A stretch of 64,000 bases of DNA from positions 806,001 to 870,000 of the forward strand of contig JAQFVV010012531.1 in assembly GCA_028023455.1 (NCBI GenBank), read 5' to 3'. Made by a program: the position numbers and the translations under genes. Of the stretch, positions 32,121-43,455 are shown in pieces. Position 1 is the first letter of the stretch, and every line of letters starts with the position of its first letter. Origin of the DNA: Epiperipatus broadwayi. Its lineage: Eukaryota > Onychophora > Udeonychophora > Euonychophora > Peripatidae. The notes beneath the pieces were generated by a model that worked only from the letters and a program-made list of their open reading frames with translations, was not told the DNA's origin and did no database searches.

Positions 32121-35100
32121 ATGGATGTGAGTTCGGCTACTCACAATCCGAATTATAATGTAAAATTTGTTCCGTGCATAAACGCGGCTAACATAGACCA
32201 AACTACAAAGCAAAATCATTCTAGTAATGGGAAAATTAAAATACAAAATAAATCTAACAAAGGTTCTTGGAGTATTCTAACAAGATCCAAAAAAGAGGAT
32301 CCGTTTCCTTTGCATAAAAAAAAAAATAATAATAAAACTATAAAATATGTCGTAGAGAAAAAACCTCTTGAAGACGTTATCGAAGATCTAATGGTTGACA
32401 TTAGCTCCGGAGACTTCATTGGAAATTCGCCTAATGCAGAAATACAAACAGCCAGCTATAGCAATCTTACTGAAGCACCAAATCCATTGAATCAACATCA
32501 AAATATGTCTTTTGGACAATCCTTAAATATGGCTAATATAACTAATTTAGGGAAAATAAATAAAAATAACGAGTTGCAAAATAACGTAAATATGAACGTA
32601 ACCACAAGCCCGCACTATAACATGAACCTAGGTTCTGCACAAAACGCTGAGCACTTTGATTGCGGTAAAACAGGGCCTATTGCAGAAGAGCAAACAAATA
32701 GTCTCTATATACATTCCATGCGAAGCTCATGTAATATTAAGACTAGCTATAACAAATGTCTGAAATTAATTAAAAGTTACAATTGTTCAAACTCCCCCAA
32801 AATTAAAGAAATCAAAGATTTACTTACAGATAAATTAGTTCCTATCACGGCTAACGTTCCGGTGAAAGTCAGCGATGATACAGCCAGCAGCTCCAACGCA
32901 TTTACCAAGTATAAAAAAACGAATCATAATAAGAAGAAACAACAGTCGCTTGGATTCTTTAAAAAATCTAATAAAAAAACCTGCTACAAAATTAATAATA
33001 ATGGCATTGATATAAAAAAAAAATACACTGATAAAAAACCTCTAGAAATGGACACCGGAAAGTCAAATGAAATAATTAATGACGGCATCACTTTAGATTG
33101 CTGCTCTCCATGCTTTGATATGACTGGCGCTGTAGTCGAAGTGACAAAACGTAGAAGCAATAGAATTAACAGTGCGAATAAAAATACGAACGTAAAGCTT
33201 AAGTCTAAGGCTCTTATTAAATGTAATAGCGATAGCGGAGATACACAACATATAGAAATAATTGAAAACAGTGACAGCAATTATGAAACAGCACCTAATA
33301 TTTCAAAACAAAATAAAACTAAAGTTCTATCTGATGAGGCAACCCCCATTAATAGTAATGAAGTCACAATAGAAGACAGAGTTGAAATAAATATAAATCT
33401 CAATTCCGACAATGCCGATATCTCGTGCTCTGGAACTAATGTAACAGAGACCAACGTAATTACGCCAACATTATATATGAATTTAGAGACTCCCGATGAG
33501 CATAACTGTCAGGAAAATGATTGTAAATCGGACAATCTCAATAAATCAGGTCATAATAGGAATAATCCGGAATCTAATGAAAAGGAAATAATGTTGAAAA
33601 AAAAAACCATTCCGTACTTAATACATCAATATCTGAGAATATGTCAATTGTTCACGTGAAGGCGGATGGCACTGCCAATGGCTGCAAAACCAAACTTAAT
33701 AACCGGGAGTCTCACAATACACCTAAATCTAACCCCAGTTGGAGTCATCAGACATCCAAAATCCTGCCCCAAAATATACTAACATACCAGCTAACTCAAA
33801 ATCAACCCATTTCTGGTGAACAGAGGGTGCTAGCCGATGATGCTGACTGTTTTTCTTTCACATCAGAAGATAAAACGAACATTATAAACGCATATAAGCC
33901 AAAAGCTAATAAAAGTGTATATACAAATCCCTTGCATTAAGCCCAGATGATAAGCATCCAAGCACAAAATTACTATCTAATCATAGTCAAATAGATAGTG
34001 AATCATTTCCCAGTTTAATTTTTCATAACAGCACTAGAAATAACACGGGATGGCTCAAGGGAATACACTATCCAAATAAAAATAATTTACAAACACAATC
34101 GTTTGAATATCCGTTAGTATCTCATGTCATAGCTGGTCATCCACCACTCAACACTTGTCACAATAATGTCTCCCCTCCTGTCACTTCAAGACATACCTTA
34201 TTGATGGGAAAACAAGATGAACTTGATCATAATTTGTTAAATCTCACACACGCAAATAATGAAAATCTTACTAAACTACAAACTAACCCTACTGATGAAA
34301 CTAAATGTATCACACTTCCTATGTCATATGCTAGTGCAGCTCGGGCTGGAATAAAACAAACTGGGTCAGTTAACCACTCCAGCAATGGCCAACCCTTGCT
34401 TCCTGCAGGTCACAATACTGATCACCAAGCCAACAATGCAAATCAAAAAACTGTGGGAATGGACATTCTTGAGTTGATAGAACAGCAATCACACCATGCA
34501 GATGATCTGGTTCAAGTGGATCCAATTGAAAGTAACATTACACTAAATCAACTTTCAGTGGAGCAAATGGATACTATTGTTTCAAATTTTAACCTGACTA
34601 TTCCAAACATGCTTCTGAAATCTCTGGCTAACTATAGCAATGATAAGAGTATTATACTAGCGGTAACAGACTTAAAGTGTGCTCTGTTTAAATTTCCAAT
34701 GAATGCCTTATTTGAGTTAATTAGAAGAGCAAATATTGCAAATGAAATACATAGGATCTCTACCCATCCGAATGACCGCTATATAGCAATCGAATTCAAG
34801 ACCTGGGCTGGTAGGAATAACTTTAAAAGCAAATTTAAAGTATTGGATGATAAGATCATAGTAACTGTAGATGTAAACAGATCATCCACTTTAAATGGGT
34901 CAATAAAAGATTGCATTACAGGAATAGATGAATCTTATTTACAAGAGATATTGGAACCCTTTGGCAAGGTGACTAGTTTCACCTACCTTCCAATTGACAA
35001 AACATTTAACAACATTCTCTCGAACAAAGCAACATTTAGACTGCTCCTAAAAAGGAAATAGTGCCAACAGATATTCCAACAGTGTTGTCGGCTAGAGGCT

Positions 35101-36074
35101 GTCCCATGATATTATCTTTTTCAGGGGTTAGGCCACAGTGCTTCTACTGTGGACAAAGAACACACCTGATTAAGGAGTGTTTGAATCATATATGTACATC
35201 TTGTGGTCAAAAAAAAGGTCGCATTCACAGATGTAGGCAACAACAGACTTCTCATTCAGTTCCGGAGGTGCAACATGCTTCAAAACAACCGAGTGCACAA
35301 CACAACAATGTAGAACAGCAGGATGAACTCAACTTAAAGCATACAAATAAAAAAAGTATCCTAATACATGAAAGGAATCAGCCCTCCTTAGTTAACAGTA
35401 ATCAGGATTACAACCAAAACAGTAATCAAAGGCCGTTGGAATCAAAACCGAAAAATTCCCACAATAATGAACCTAGGAATTTGCATGAAGGCCTAGGTTT
35501 CAGCTCAGTCACAGTGTCTGGTAATAGGGCGGGTGTAAACAATATAGACCAAGATCGAACCAACCCAAAAAAAAAGACGGAAACACCGAAACCTAACTCT
35601 ACCCAAGGTAAATATAACATCTCGCCAAGCCCTAGTGCCACACTGATAACTGTGACTAATGAAAATATCACTCCTTACCAAACACCGGTAGATTCTGCCG
35701 CTTCCTGGTCTGCAGATGAGATGGAAACATTCATCATTCCTAACACCAGTCAAAAAAGAAAACCATGGGTTGTGTCTAGTCCTAGCTCAGGAGAAGAAGA
35801 GATGGTATTCCCACTTAGGCAAAAGTCTAAACCCACAATTTCAAATGCAACTAACAATAAGCATAAAGGAGCCACAGAAAAGAAACGCAAGATTAATCTT
35901 CCATCTGATTTGGTTACTAGTTATCCTACCAATGGTTTGCCTGTGGATCTCCCCATTTCAGATTTAAATATCCCTCCTAACATCTGCAAGGAAATTAATA
36001 AAAAAAAAGAGCTTGCTGATACTTCATTGAAACCGCCTGCGGTGGAATCTAGCGGGCCATCTTGCAATGGATAA
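32121..36074 (+). pseudogene. LINE ORF1 (RRM-like fold plus CCHC zinc knuckles), frameshifted
   Basis: ORF1 proteins bind element RNA and act as nucleic-acid chaperones. Four frames join by homology of style and continuity: 32121-33605, about 33605-33940, about 33908-35058, and 35049-36074. The breaks fall at A-runs near 33600 and 35050 and between 33908 and 33940. The N-terminal 700 or so residues are Asn/Lys/Ser-rich low complexity. Later segments include LPMSYASAARAG, then an RRM-like region with LQEILEPFGKVTS and NKATFRLLLK (34945-35055), then PTDIPTVLSARGCPMILSF. A CCHC knuckle follows, CFYCGQRTHLIKEC (35138-35180), and a second CTSCGQ-HRC cluster. The tail is Ser/Pro-rich. The arrangement resembles Tx1/L1-type and other knuckle-bearing ORF1 proteins. 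The length is unusual for an ORF1. Confidence 0.8.
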
Positions 36075-36692
36075 CAATAAATGTTTAATCTCTGCCAACA
36101 CTGCATTATAGCAGTGGATAAAATCCTGGACATCAGGGGTTGTTTTTTCTCAGGAGACTTTACAGTTATCAGGTTATCTATCTTCCTGACACGCTTTTTG
36201 GTACACAAGGTGAAGGACAAAGTTCACACAACCAACACCAGACCCCAATGCTATATTTTGCGATAAGCTCAAAGCTCTTCTAAACAAGGACAAGATGATA
36301 TCCTCTAGATTTTTGTTTAATAATTCATGGAGCCTACTAGTATGTTCCAAAGACTCTACATGAATTTTGGACCTGATATATCCACATTGTAGTGTATCGT
36401 GGAAAAAGTAGTCTATGTTGCAACATGTCGGATTCTACTAGAGAGGCATTGATTTCACACTAAATGTATTCCAGCTGATGTTAACATTATTGGGTCAACC
36501 TCAAAAGGGGTGGGCAATGCCAACAAATAGTACATATTTAATCATATATCAACCTGCTAGTGCAGAGAATGGCTCTGGCTTACATCTACCATACCAATGT
36601 TAGCAATGGATGAGCCAACATTAACAAAGTATTTTTTTATTATTTATCTGTACAATTTTATTATGGCAATAAATATATATTTTAATATATAT
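36075..36692 (+). pseudogene. ORF2 remnant and 3' region of the half-LINE
   Basis: The ATG at 36067 opens MDNNKCLISANTAL and then stops. This resembles the first strand of an APE-type ORF2 protein. The next 600 bp contain only short broken frames, with no RT motif such as YxDD or FADD, and lead to aataaata and poly-A. The region is best read as an internally deleted ORF2. Confidence 0.6.
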
Positions 36693-36898
36693 AAAAAAAA
36701 AAAACAATTTGTTAGTAATAATACACAAATAGACAACACAGTAATTACTAACCTGATTGTTTATTTGTGGGTTATCACTAACATGTTGTTTGTAGTTGAA
36801 AAGTTTAAATAGTTTAAAATTTTATAATCAGCATTCATTGATAGATGATGGATATAATATACCATTATCACAAACCTTCAGGCAAATATTCATAGTTT

Positions 36899-37290
36899 GT
36901 TTTAATTATTAAAGGATTCTATGTATTTTATGTTAAATGGCATATTTTATAAAATTAAATGATAGATTATTGGTTATATTATTTCTCTTTTAATCTGCTC
37001 CATCTATATTGATTTCTTTACAAAAAAAATCAAGTCAGATGTCACACGACCTAATTTAATAAGCTTGTATTTACAAATGTTATATATAGAGCTCACAAAA
37101 TAAGCTCTTAACAAGCTTTGTAGAATATCCCCAACCTCAGACCAATTTTGCAAGCTCTATATATAATATTGATTTCTTAAAAAGTAGTATTATTAATCAT
37201 TTTTCTATTTCTTTAAAATTATTTGTCCGATATGTTGATATTTGTTTGTTTGTTATTGAGAAAGATAAATTGAAGGGTTTTTTGATGTAT
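36899..37290 (+). pseudogene. PLE-A reverse transcriptase core
   Basis: Translation with frame corrections gives IKWQIIGSPISPLLCSIYIDF, then across the 147-bp insert LKSSIINHFSISLKLFVRYV and the catalytic-motif region, then EKDKLKGFFD up to the LTR junction. In the motif the second Asp is altered (YVD followed by I), so the active site is damaged in this copy. The matching part of PLE-B reads RYVDD. Confidence 0.75.
37019..37165. mobile_element. 147-bp insertion with 13-bp TSD
   Basis: The 13-mer atattgatttctt lies on both sides (37006-37018 and 37166-37178). Removing the insert restores the PLE reading (YIDF continues to LKSS). Internally, ttatatatagagct at 37080 and agctctatatataa at 37153 form an inverted repeat. 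A 13-bp duplication suggests a retroposed element. The family is unknown. Confidence 0.8.
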
Positions 37291-38857
37291 TGAGCCGATA
37301 ATTTTGTTCGGCTCATGTTATATGTTCTGTGGATGTAAATTACGTATATACACATATGTATATTAGGTATAAATAAGAAATAAATGCTGTGTGTATAGAA
37401 AGCTTTTTTTTGGAATTAGTTATTAGTCTTTTTATAGTAGGTTTTTGGTATTATTTATTAGTTTTTTTTATTGGGATTTGAAAAAAAAAAAGAAAGAAAA
37501 GGCAAAATGGTAGATTAATTATTATTTTTTATATGATTGAGAGATTAAATCAAATGTGATATTAAAAATATATTTTTGGTTGTTTTTGAAAACAATTTTT
37601 AATTATATTTTCTAATCTGAAGGGAGGGGGAAGGAGGAAAAGAGTTGTAATTAATTCTATTGTCATGGCTTCTAGTTGGAAGGTGTAAAAAAACTAAAAA
37701 AAACATTAAAGAAATTCAATTATTGGCTGGGAACGTGATCAGATAAAAGGACAATGGAAAAAGGACCATAAATACAGAGGCAAACCTATTGTTAAGGATT
37801 CTCTTATTAGTTTTTAATAAAAGAAAAGAACTATTATAGAGTGAAAATAAAATGTTAGAAGGCCAAACAACTAAAATCCGTCCCCAGCCGGGACACTAGC
37901 TGATTCCTGGATTTCATCACCGAGAAACCACCAAAGAGAAAGCGAAGCTAGCCTGAGGACAAAATGCATTAGTGTGAATCAACTCCCAAAGGATCCCAAG
38001 GAACACGTATGGACATTGATCGTTCAGAGTAATATAATTTTTTTTTTTTTTTTAATTGAACTATTGATTGCTGATCCATAAAAAACATATCTGATTAGGA
38101 TTATATTGAATCAGTCACGAACTATAAGCTATGACAATAGAAGGGGTTTTGTCATATATATATTTATAATGCTTATAATAACATTGTTCAATTTGTTTAT
38201 ATTGTTTTGTTAAATTTTTGTTTTTTGTTTTGAGAGTTTTTCAAATAACTTTTGCTGAAATTCAAGACTATAGGGGATTAAAAATAGAAATGATTTAAGA
38301 AAGCAAATGAAAAGTTTAAGGGTGGAGTAAATATTGAAAGAGAGGGTAGGGTTTTAGTGTAATAACTGACTCCTAATAGTAAGTCGCTTAGTCCCTGTAC
38401 CGGTCAAGATTCAGACTGGTCTGGGACGCTTATATATATATATATAAGTAAGAGTGCATGTTCCTTCGAGAACGAAAAATATATATTACTCTTCACCTTT
38501 GTTGTTGTTTTTTTTTTATTTATATAAAAAAAAAGAGAGAAAAAGAATGATAATGTTAGGCATGTTGAGGGATTACTAAGGATGTATTTCTATCAGGAGT
38601 CTTGAATAAAGGTAAAGTAAAACTTATAATAAAGCTTATTATTTGAAACATATGTAAGGGTTCGTGTTTATTCCTTTATCATTTGTATGTGATAATAAAA
38701 CATATGACCATAGCGTATACACGCATATAAAAAAAATGGGATTGCAAAGGGGTGGTTAGCTGGATCTGTCATACGTATAAAAATTAACAGCCACGATATA
38801 AGATTCTTCTAATTTCGTGGCTCTAGGTTATACTTTTAGATACGAAAAGTAATAACA
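37291..38857 (+). repeat. 5' LTR
   Basis: This 1,567-bp LTR matches 41776-43402 over its length with scattered substitutions and small indels. It includes gttccttcgagaacg downstream of a TATA-like run. It lacks about 67 bp that the 3' LTR carries near 43306-43372. Confidence 0.92.
38431..38447 (+). promoter_or_regulatory. Putative LTR TATA element
   Basis: cttatatatatatataag sits in both LTRs (shorter in the 3' copy near 42907), just after a conserved gtctgggacg block and before gtaagagYgcatgttcctt. Its position within the LTR fits a U3 promoter. This is inference from composition only. Confidence 0.45.
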
Positions 38858-39230
38858 TAGAGGGGTGAGAGAGGAAAAGATAGAAAATGGCGTACCCAAC
38901 GTTTTGGGGCTTACGAGAATAATAAACGGCTGGAGATAAGAGTTGTGAGATAGGTGGGGTAGTTTAGGTTTTAGATGAGATCAGAGAATTGGTGTCTTGG
39001 TTGAGGGAGGATTTAGAATTAAGTATAGAAAAAAAAAGACAAAATAAAAATGAGCGAGGACGAAAGTGTAGCGGAAAGCCCAGTGGTGATATTCAGGAAC
39101 CCCGAGCGGTGTCAGTTGGAAGAGATACTGGGAGCTATTTATGACCTAAAAAGAATAGTTTTGGAAGACCAGAAAGAAATAAGAGATTAAAAAAATGATC
39201 AAAGGCATGAGAAAAGAGATAAATGATTAA

Positions 39231-40913
39231 CTACTTCCGGTTTGTCGGCGTCATTTGCGCCCTTCGGTGCTCATTTGATGATGTGCTATTTTCTTTTTTT
39301 GCTGACGTAAAAAGTATAATGATGACGTCGAAGAAAATATGGCCGTTTTTAGCTATATATGTTAGCTTTCAAACGATATTTATTTCAAAAAAATCGGTTG
39401 AAATTTAGATTTTTGGCGAATTTTTTAATCAACCACAGTATTTAATTTTTTTGGTAATTTTTGTACTTATCACGAAACGATAAAAGACATAAAATGTTTT
39501 ACGGCTGCAAGTGAAGTTTTCTTCGGTATTATTCTCAAACAAGGCTTACAACAGACTAAGAACGTAATTATTCGTAAGTAAAATTTTTTAATTTTTTTTT
39601 TTAATTTTTTGAAAAAATATATTTTTTATTAATTTTAGTTTGTAATTAGTGTGCTAATTTGTAGTTATATATTTATTTATTTATTTATGCTCATATACAA
39701 TTCATATCTATCGAAAAATTGGTGTGTGTGTAATTATATATTTATGGTCGTATAGAATTCATATTTATCATAATTTTCTAAAGGTAGTTTGTAATACATT
39801 TATTTATGCTCACATAGAATTCATATTTATCGAAAAATTAGTGTGATTTAGTTTGTAATTATATATTTACTCATATAGAATTCATATCGTAATTAACTTA
39901 TTAGTATATAATTCATATCGTAATTTTCTAAAGTTCTATGTACACTAATCCTCTTATTTTTATAAAAATAATGATTTTCAAAAAGTATACTTTTTGAAAA
40001 CCATTAATTATGTTTATATTATATGGTTTACAAGCAATGAGTTATAAGACTAATAAACAAATGTATACAGACAGACATTGCATACACAAACATATAATCC
40101 AATTCTGATTCTTGTTTATGTTTATGCTTGATCATGCTTTGCTTTTGCTATATGTTTCATAACATTATTTTCAAGTCTGTAGACTATATGCAAATAAATT
40201 ATATCTGTGGTACAATAAATATAACAAGATAGCATCACTTCTGTACATAAAAAATATAAACATCACTTGTGCACTGCATAAAGAATATAAACATCATTGG
40301 TGATCTCAATGAATATAAACATCACTATTGTACACACAAAAAATATAAAATGAAGAGATAAAACTCATTTTATCAGTGATATAGAAAGTAGCCTACAATT
40401 TCTAGTTTTAGACATACAAGAAGCCAATTGCTATGATGATTTCTTTTGTATCTTTTATTAGGATGAATCTTTTTCTTTATAGACGCCTTTGACATTTAGA
40501 ACATTTGGGGTACAAGATAGAAATGAACAAGTCATATCCGACTTTGTTTGGAGATTGTGAAGCTATGGATTATCTCAGGTAAGACATATTATACATGTTT
40601 AGAAAGATAATTTTGTAAGGAATAGAAAGAAATTATCACTGAAGATGAATTTTGAATTTTAGTTAATGTTAATTTCCAAATTATGAACAAACAATAAAAT
40701 AATAATTATTTCGAATGTGAAAATTTCTTTTTTTTCTTTATTTTTATATAGTTATCACTATTTATTTTATGCTTATTGTTTTTCTTAATTTTTCTAGTTT
40801 CTAGCAATGTAATTGTTTTTGTTCTAACATAATTAAAACTGAAGTTATTATGAAAATTGTGTCTCAGGCCATTATTTTAAAAAGTTCAATATGGCGGCTT
40901 GAAGCTGACGTAG
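39231..40913. mobile_element. 1.68-kb element with TTAA target duplication inside gag
   Basis: TTAA lies on both sides (39227-39230 and 40914-40917), and excision keeps the gag frame, which is strong support. The ends read ctacttccggtttgtcggcg and, in reverse complement, ctacgtcagcttcaagccgc, so terminal repeats are short and imperfect. A TTAA duplication suggests a piggyBac-like or other TTAA-targeting superfamily. Inside are degenerate tandem units with cat(a)tagaattcatat (39690-39930) and a unit ending aatataaacatcac (40230-40340). There is a possible exon at 40483-40578. No transposase is recognised. Confidence 0.75.
40483..40578 (+). other. Exon-like segment inside the TTAA element
   Basis: A T-rich acceptor (tctttatag) and a good donor (caggtaagac) bracket 96 bases. 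They read, after one stop, HLEHLGYKIEMNKSYPTLFG followed by DCEAMDYLR. It could be a captured or transposase exon. I recognise no family. The support is modest. Confidence 0.35.
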
Positions 40914-41775
40914 TTAAAAGAGAATAAAGAAAACAGATCGGATATAGAAGGGGATTTAAGTAGAACAGACAAAGCCGATAAGGATAGTGAGAGAAAAAGG
41001 GAAGGGGAAGAACAACTAGATCAAATAAAAGTAAACCCACAAAAGAAGTGGACAAGGATAGACACGGAGGAAAGTAAAATGGAAAAGAAACTGAATGAAT
41101 CTGAGGAAAATAGCCTCGATAGACTGGCATTAGCCAAGTTTTTTCATTTAAAAGGGTTTAAAGGAGACAGGGAAGAAAGCCCATTTGATTATTTGAATAG
41201 TTTCCAAGATTTTTTTCACTTTCATAGATCAGAAGAAGCAGAAAAAATTATTATAGCGACGAGCTATTTAAGGGGTCCCGCGCGGGAATGGTGGAAAGCT
41301 GTAAATTACAGACCCAAAACTTTCTCGGAATATCGAAACATGATTTTACGGGGGTTCTAGGGCATGGAAAAACAAGAGGCGATACGCATGAAAATATCAT
41401 GAGAGAAATATAAACCTGACAAAGATGGAATGTACAGTCTGTTCTTCCAGCGTCAAGCCGCAAAATTAAGAACATTGGAGGCTTATCCAATGGACCAATT
41501 TCAAATAGTGAGAACGATAAGATACAACCTTCCTTCAGGAGTACAGCGGAAACTGGCAGAAAATCGACAGCTATTGATTGAGGAAGCCATAGAAATATTA
41601 GTCGATATGGAGTATAATGGTACGGAAGATGGGGAAGACTCTAAGATTAGGTGGGAACATAGTAATGAACCTAGTGGAAAAGGTAACGGGATAAGAGAAT
41701 TTACAGGCAAGCCTTCATGGAGTAATTAAAGTGTTTTTTTTATATATTTTTTTTTATTATCGGGAAGGGATGCAA

Positions 41776-43402
41776 TGAGCTGATAATTTTGTTCAGCTCA
41801 TGTTATATTTTCTGTGCATGTAAATTACGTATATACACATAAATATATTAGGTATAAATAAGAAATAAATGCTGTGTGTATAGAAAGTTTTTTTTTGGAA
41901 TTAGTTATTAGTCTTTTTATAGTAGGTGTTTGGTATTATTTATTAGTTTTTTTTTATTGGGATTTGAAAAAAAAAAGAAAGAAAAGGCAAAATGGTAGAT
42001 TAATTATTATTTTTTATATGATTGAGAGATTAAATCGAATGTGATATTAAAAATATATTTTTGGTTGTTTTTGAAAACAATTTTTAATTAAATTTTTTAA
42101 TCTGAAGGGAGAGGGGAAGAGGAAAAGAGTTGTAATTAATTCTATTGTCATGGCTTCTAGTTGGAAGGTGTAAAAAAACTATAAAAAAAAATAAAGAAAT
42201 TCAATCACTGGCTGGGAACGTGATCAGATAAAAGGACAATGGAAAAAGGACTATAAATACAGAGGCAAAACTATTGTTAACGATTCGCTTATTAGTTTTT
42301 AATAAAAGAAAAGAACTATTATAGAGTGAAAATAAAATGTTAAAAGGCTAAACAACTAAAATCCGTCCCCAGCCGGGATACTAGCCGATTCCCAGATTTC
42401 ATCACCGAGAAACCACTGAAGAGAAAGCGAAGCTAGCCGGAGGATAAAATGCGTTAGTGTGAATCAACTCCCAAAGGATCCCAAGGAACGTGTATGGACA
42501 CTGATCGATCAGGTTATATAAACTTTGTTTTTTTTAAAATTGAATTATTGATTGCTGATCCATAAAAACATATCTGATTAGGATTGTATTGAATCAGTCA
42601 CGAACTATAAACCGCGACAATAGAAGGGGTTTTGTCATATATATATTTATAATCCTTATAGTAACATTGTTCAATTTGTTTATATTGTTTTGTTAAATTT
42701 TTGTTTTGAGGGTTTTTCAAATAACTTTTGACAAAATTTAAGACTATAGGGGATTAAAAACAGAAATGATTTAAAAAAGCAAATGGAAAGTTTAAGGGTG
42801 GAGTAAATATTGAAAGAGAGGGTAGGGGTTTAGTGTAATAACTGACTCCTAATAGTTATGTCGCTTAGTCCCTGTACCGGTCAAGATTCATTCCGGTCTG
42901 GGACGCTTATGTATATATAAGTAAGAGCGCATGTTCCTTTGAGAACAAAAAACATATATTACTCTTCACCTTTGTTGGTTTTTTTTTTTTTGTTTATATA
43001 AAAAAAAGAGAGAAAAAGAACGATAATGTTAGACATGTTGAGGGATTACTAAGGATGTATTTCTATCAGGAGTCTTGAATAAAAGTAAAGTAAAACTTAT
43101 AATAAAGCTTATTATTATTTGAAGCATATGTAAGTGTTCGTGTTTATTCCTTTAGCGTTTGTATGTGATAATAAAACATATGACCGTAGCGTATAGAGGC
43201 ATATAAAAAAAATGGGATTGCAAAGGGGTGATTAGCTGGATCTGTCATACATATAAAAATTAACAGCCACGATATAACATTCTTCTAATTTCGTGGCTCT
43301 AGGTTGTTTCCTAGTGGCGCCCTCGTACGAAACGATTCCAGCTGTAATTAAATTTTTTTATTCTTAGGCTACAAACTTTTAGATACAAAAAGTAATGGCA
43401 CA
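41776..43402 (+). repeat. 3' LTR
   Basis: 1,627 bp. It starts TGAGCTGATAATTTTG right after a purine tract and ends GGCACA before the GTAT duplication. It carries about 67 bp (near 43306-43372, containing tagtggcgccctcgtacg) that are absent from the 5' LTR. Confidence 0.92.
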
Positions 43403-43455
43403 GTATTGAATGTTTTTGATTCTAACATTAATTTTATTATTGAGAGGGGCACATT

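Larger units (their letters stand above)
31972..36703 (+). mobile_element. Half-LINE: non-LTR retroelement with ORF1 but ORF2 deleted
   Basis: The TSD acaatttgtt is at 31962-31971 and 36704-36713, and the element ends in a poly-A run (36693-36704). A 5' leader of about 150 bp starts ttagaggcgccacc. A very long ORF1 (about 1,300 codons with three frameshifts) fills 32121-36074. The ORF2 start overlaps the ORF1 stop by a few bases (ATG at 36067, TAA at 36072), but only about 600 bp follow before the tail, so the endonuclease and RT are gone. The empty site is visible in the sister foldback at 30385-30430. Confidence 0.88.
31874..36887. mobile_element. Foldback element copy A (contains the half-LINE)
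   Basis: Excluding the LINE this is about 270 bp plus TSD material: 31874-31971 and 36714-36887. The left arm begins gataatatgttggactatt. The right arm ends with the reverse complement, then atcacaaaccttcaggcaaat. Flanking repeats attcatacttt (31863-31873) and attcatagttt (36888-36898) form an 11-bp TSD with one mismatch. It shares its arms and the asymmetric aggcaaat tail with copy B at 24622-30727. Confidence 0.78.
39050..41729 (+). pseudogene. Gag protein, interrupted by a TTAA-flanked insertion
   Basis: The N-terminal part (39050-39226) starts MSEDESVAESPVVIFRNPE and runs through a charged helix. The C-terminal part (40918-41729) contains the Ty3/gypsy retrotransposon-gag motif, FHLKGFKGDREESPFDYL and TSYLRGPAREWWKAV, and ends FTGKPSWSN. 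The two parts are in the same frame once the insert and one TTAA are removed. In-frame stops at about 39188, 39224, 41358 and 41398 inactivate it. No CCHC knuckle is seen. Gag would form the particle that packages element RNA. Enzymes would have to come from another element. Confidence 0.82.
37291..43402 (+). mobile_element. Gag-only Ty3/gypsy-like LTR retrotransposon
   Basis: Two direct repeats of about 1.6 kb, 37291-38857 and 41776-43402, start TGAGCYGATAATTTTG and end ACA. The target repeat GTAT is at 37287-37290 and 43403-43406, inside a PLE RT reading frame that is restored when the element is removed. A purine-rich tract (gggaaggga, 41762-41770) precedes the 3' LTR. About 30 bp after the 5' LTR is tggcgtacccaacg, a possible primer-binding region. 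The interior has only gag plus a nested TTAA-flanked element. There is no protease, RT or integrase: gag ends about 30 bp before the purine tract. Confidence 0.9.

Noticed and set aside
32216-33280. Minus-strand open frames over the half-LINE ORF1
   Set aside because: They are antisense shadows of the Asn/Lys-rich ORF1.
39690-40340. CRISPR-like array
   Set aside because: The repeated units are diverged, AT-rich, unevenly spaced minisatellite-type repeats inside a eukaryotic transposon.
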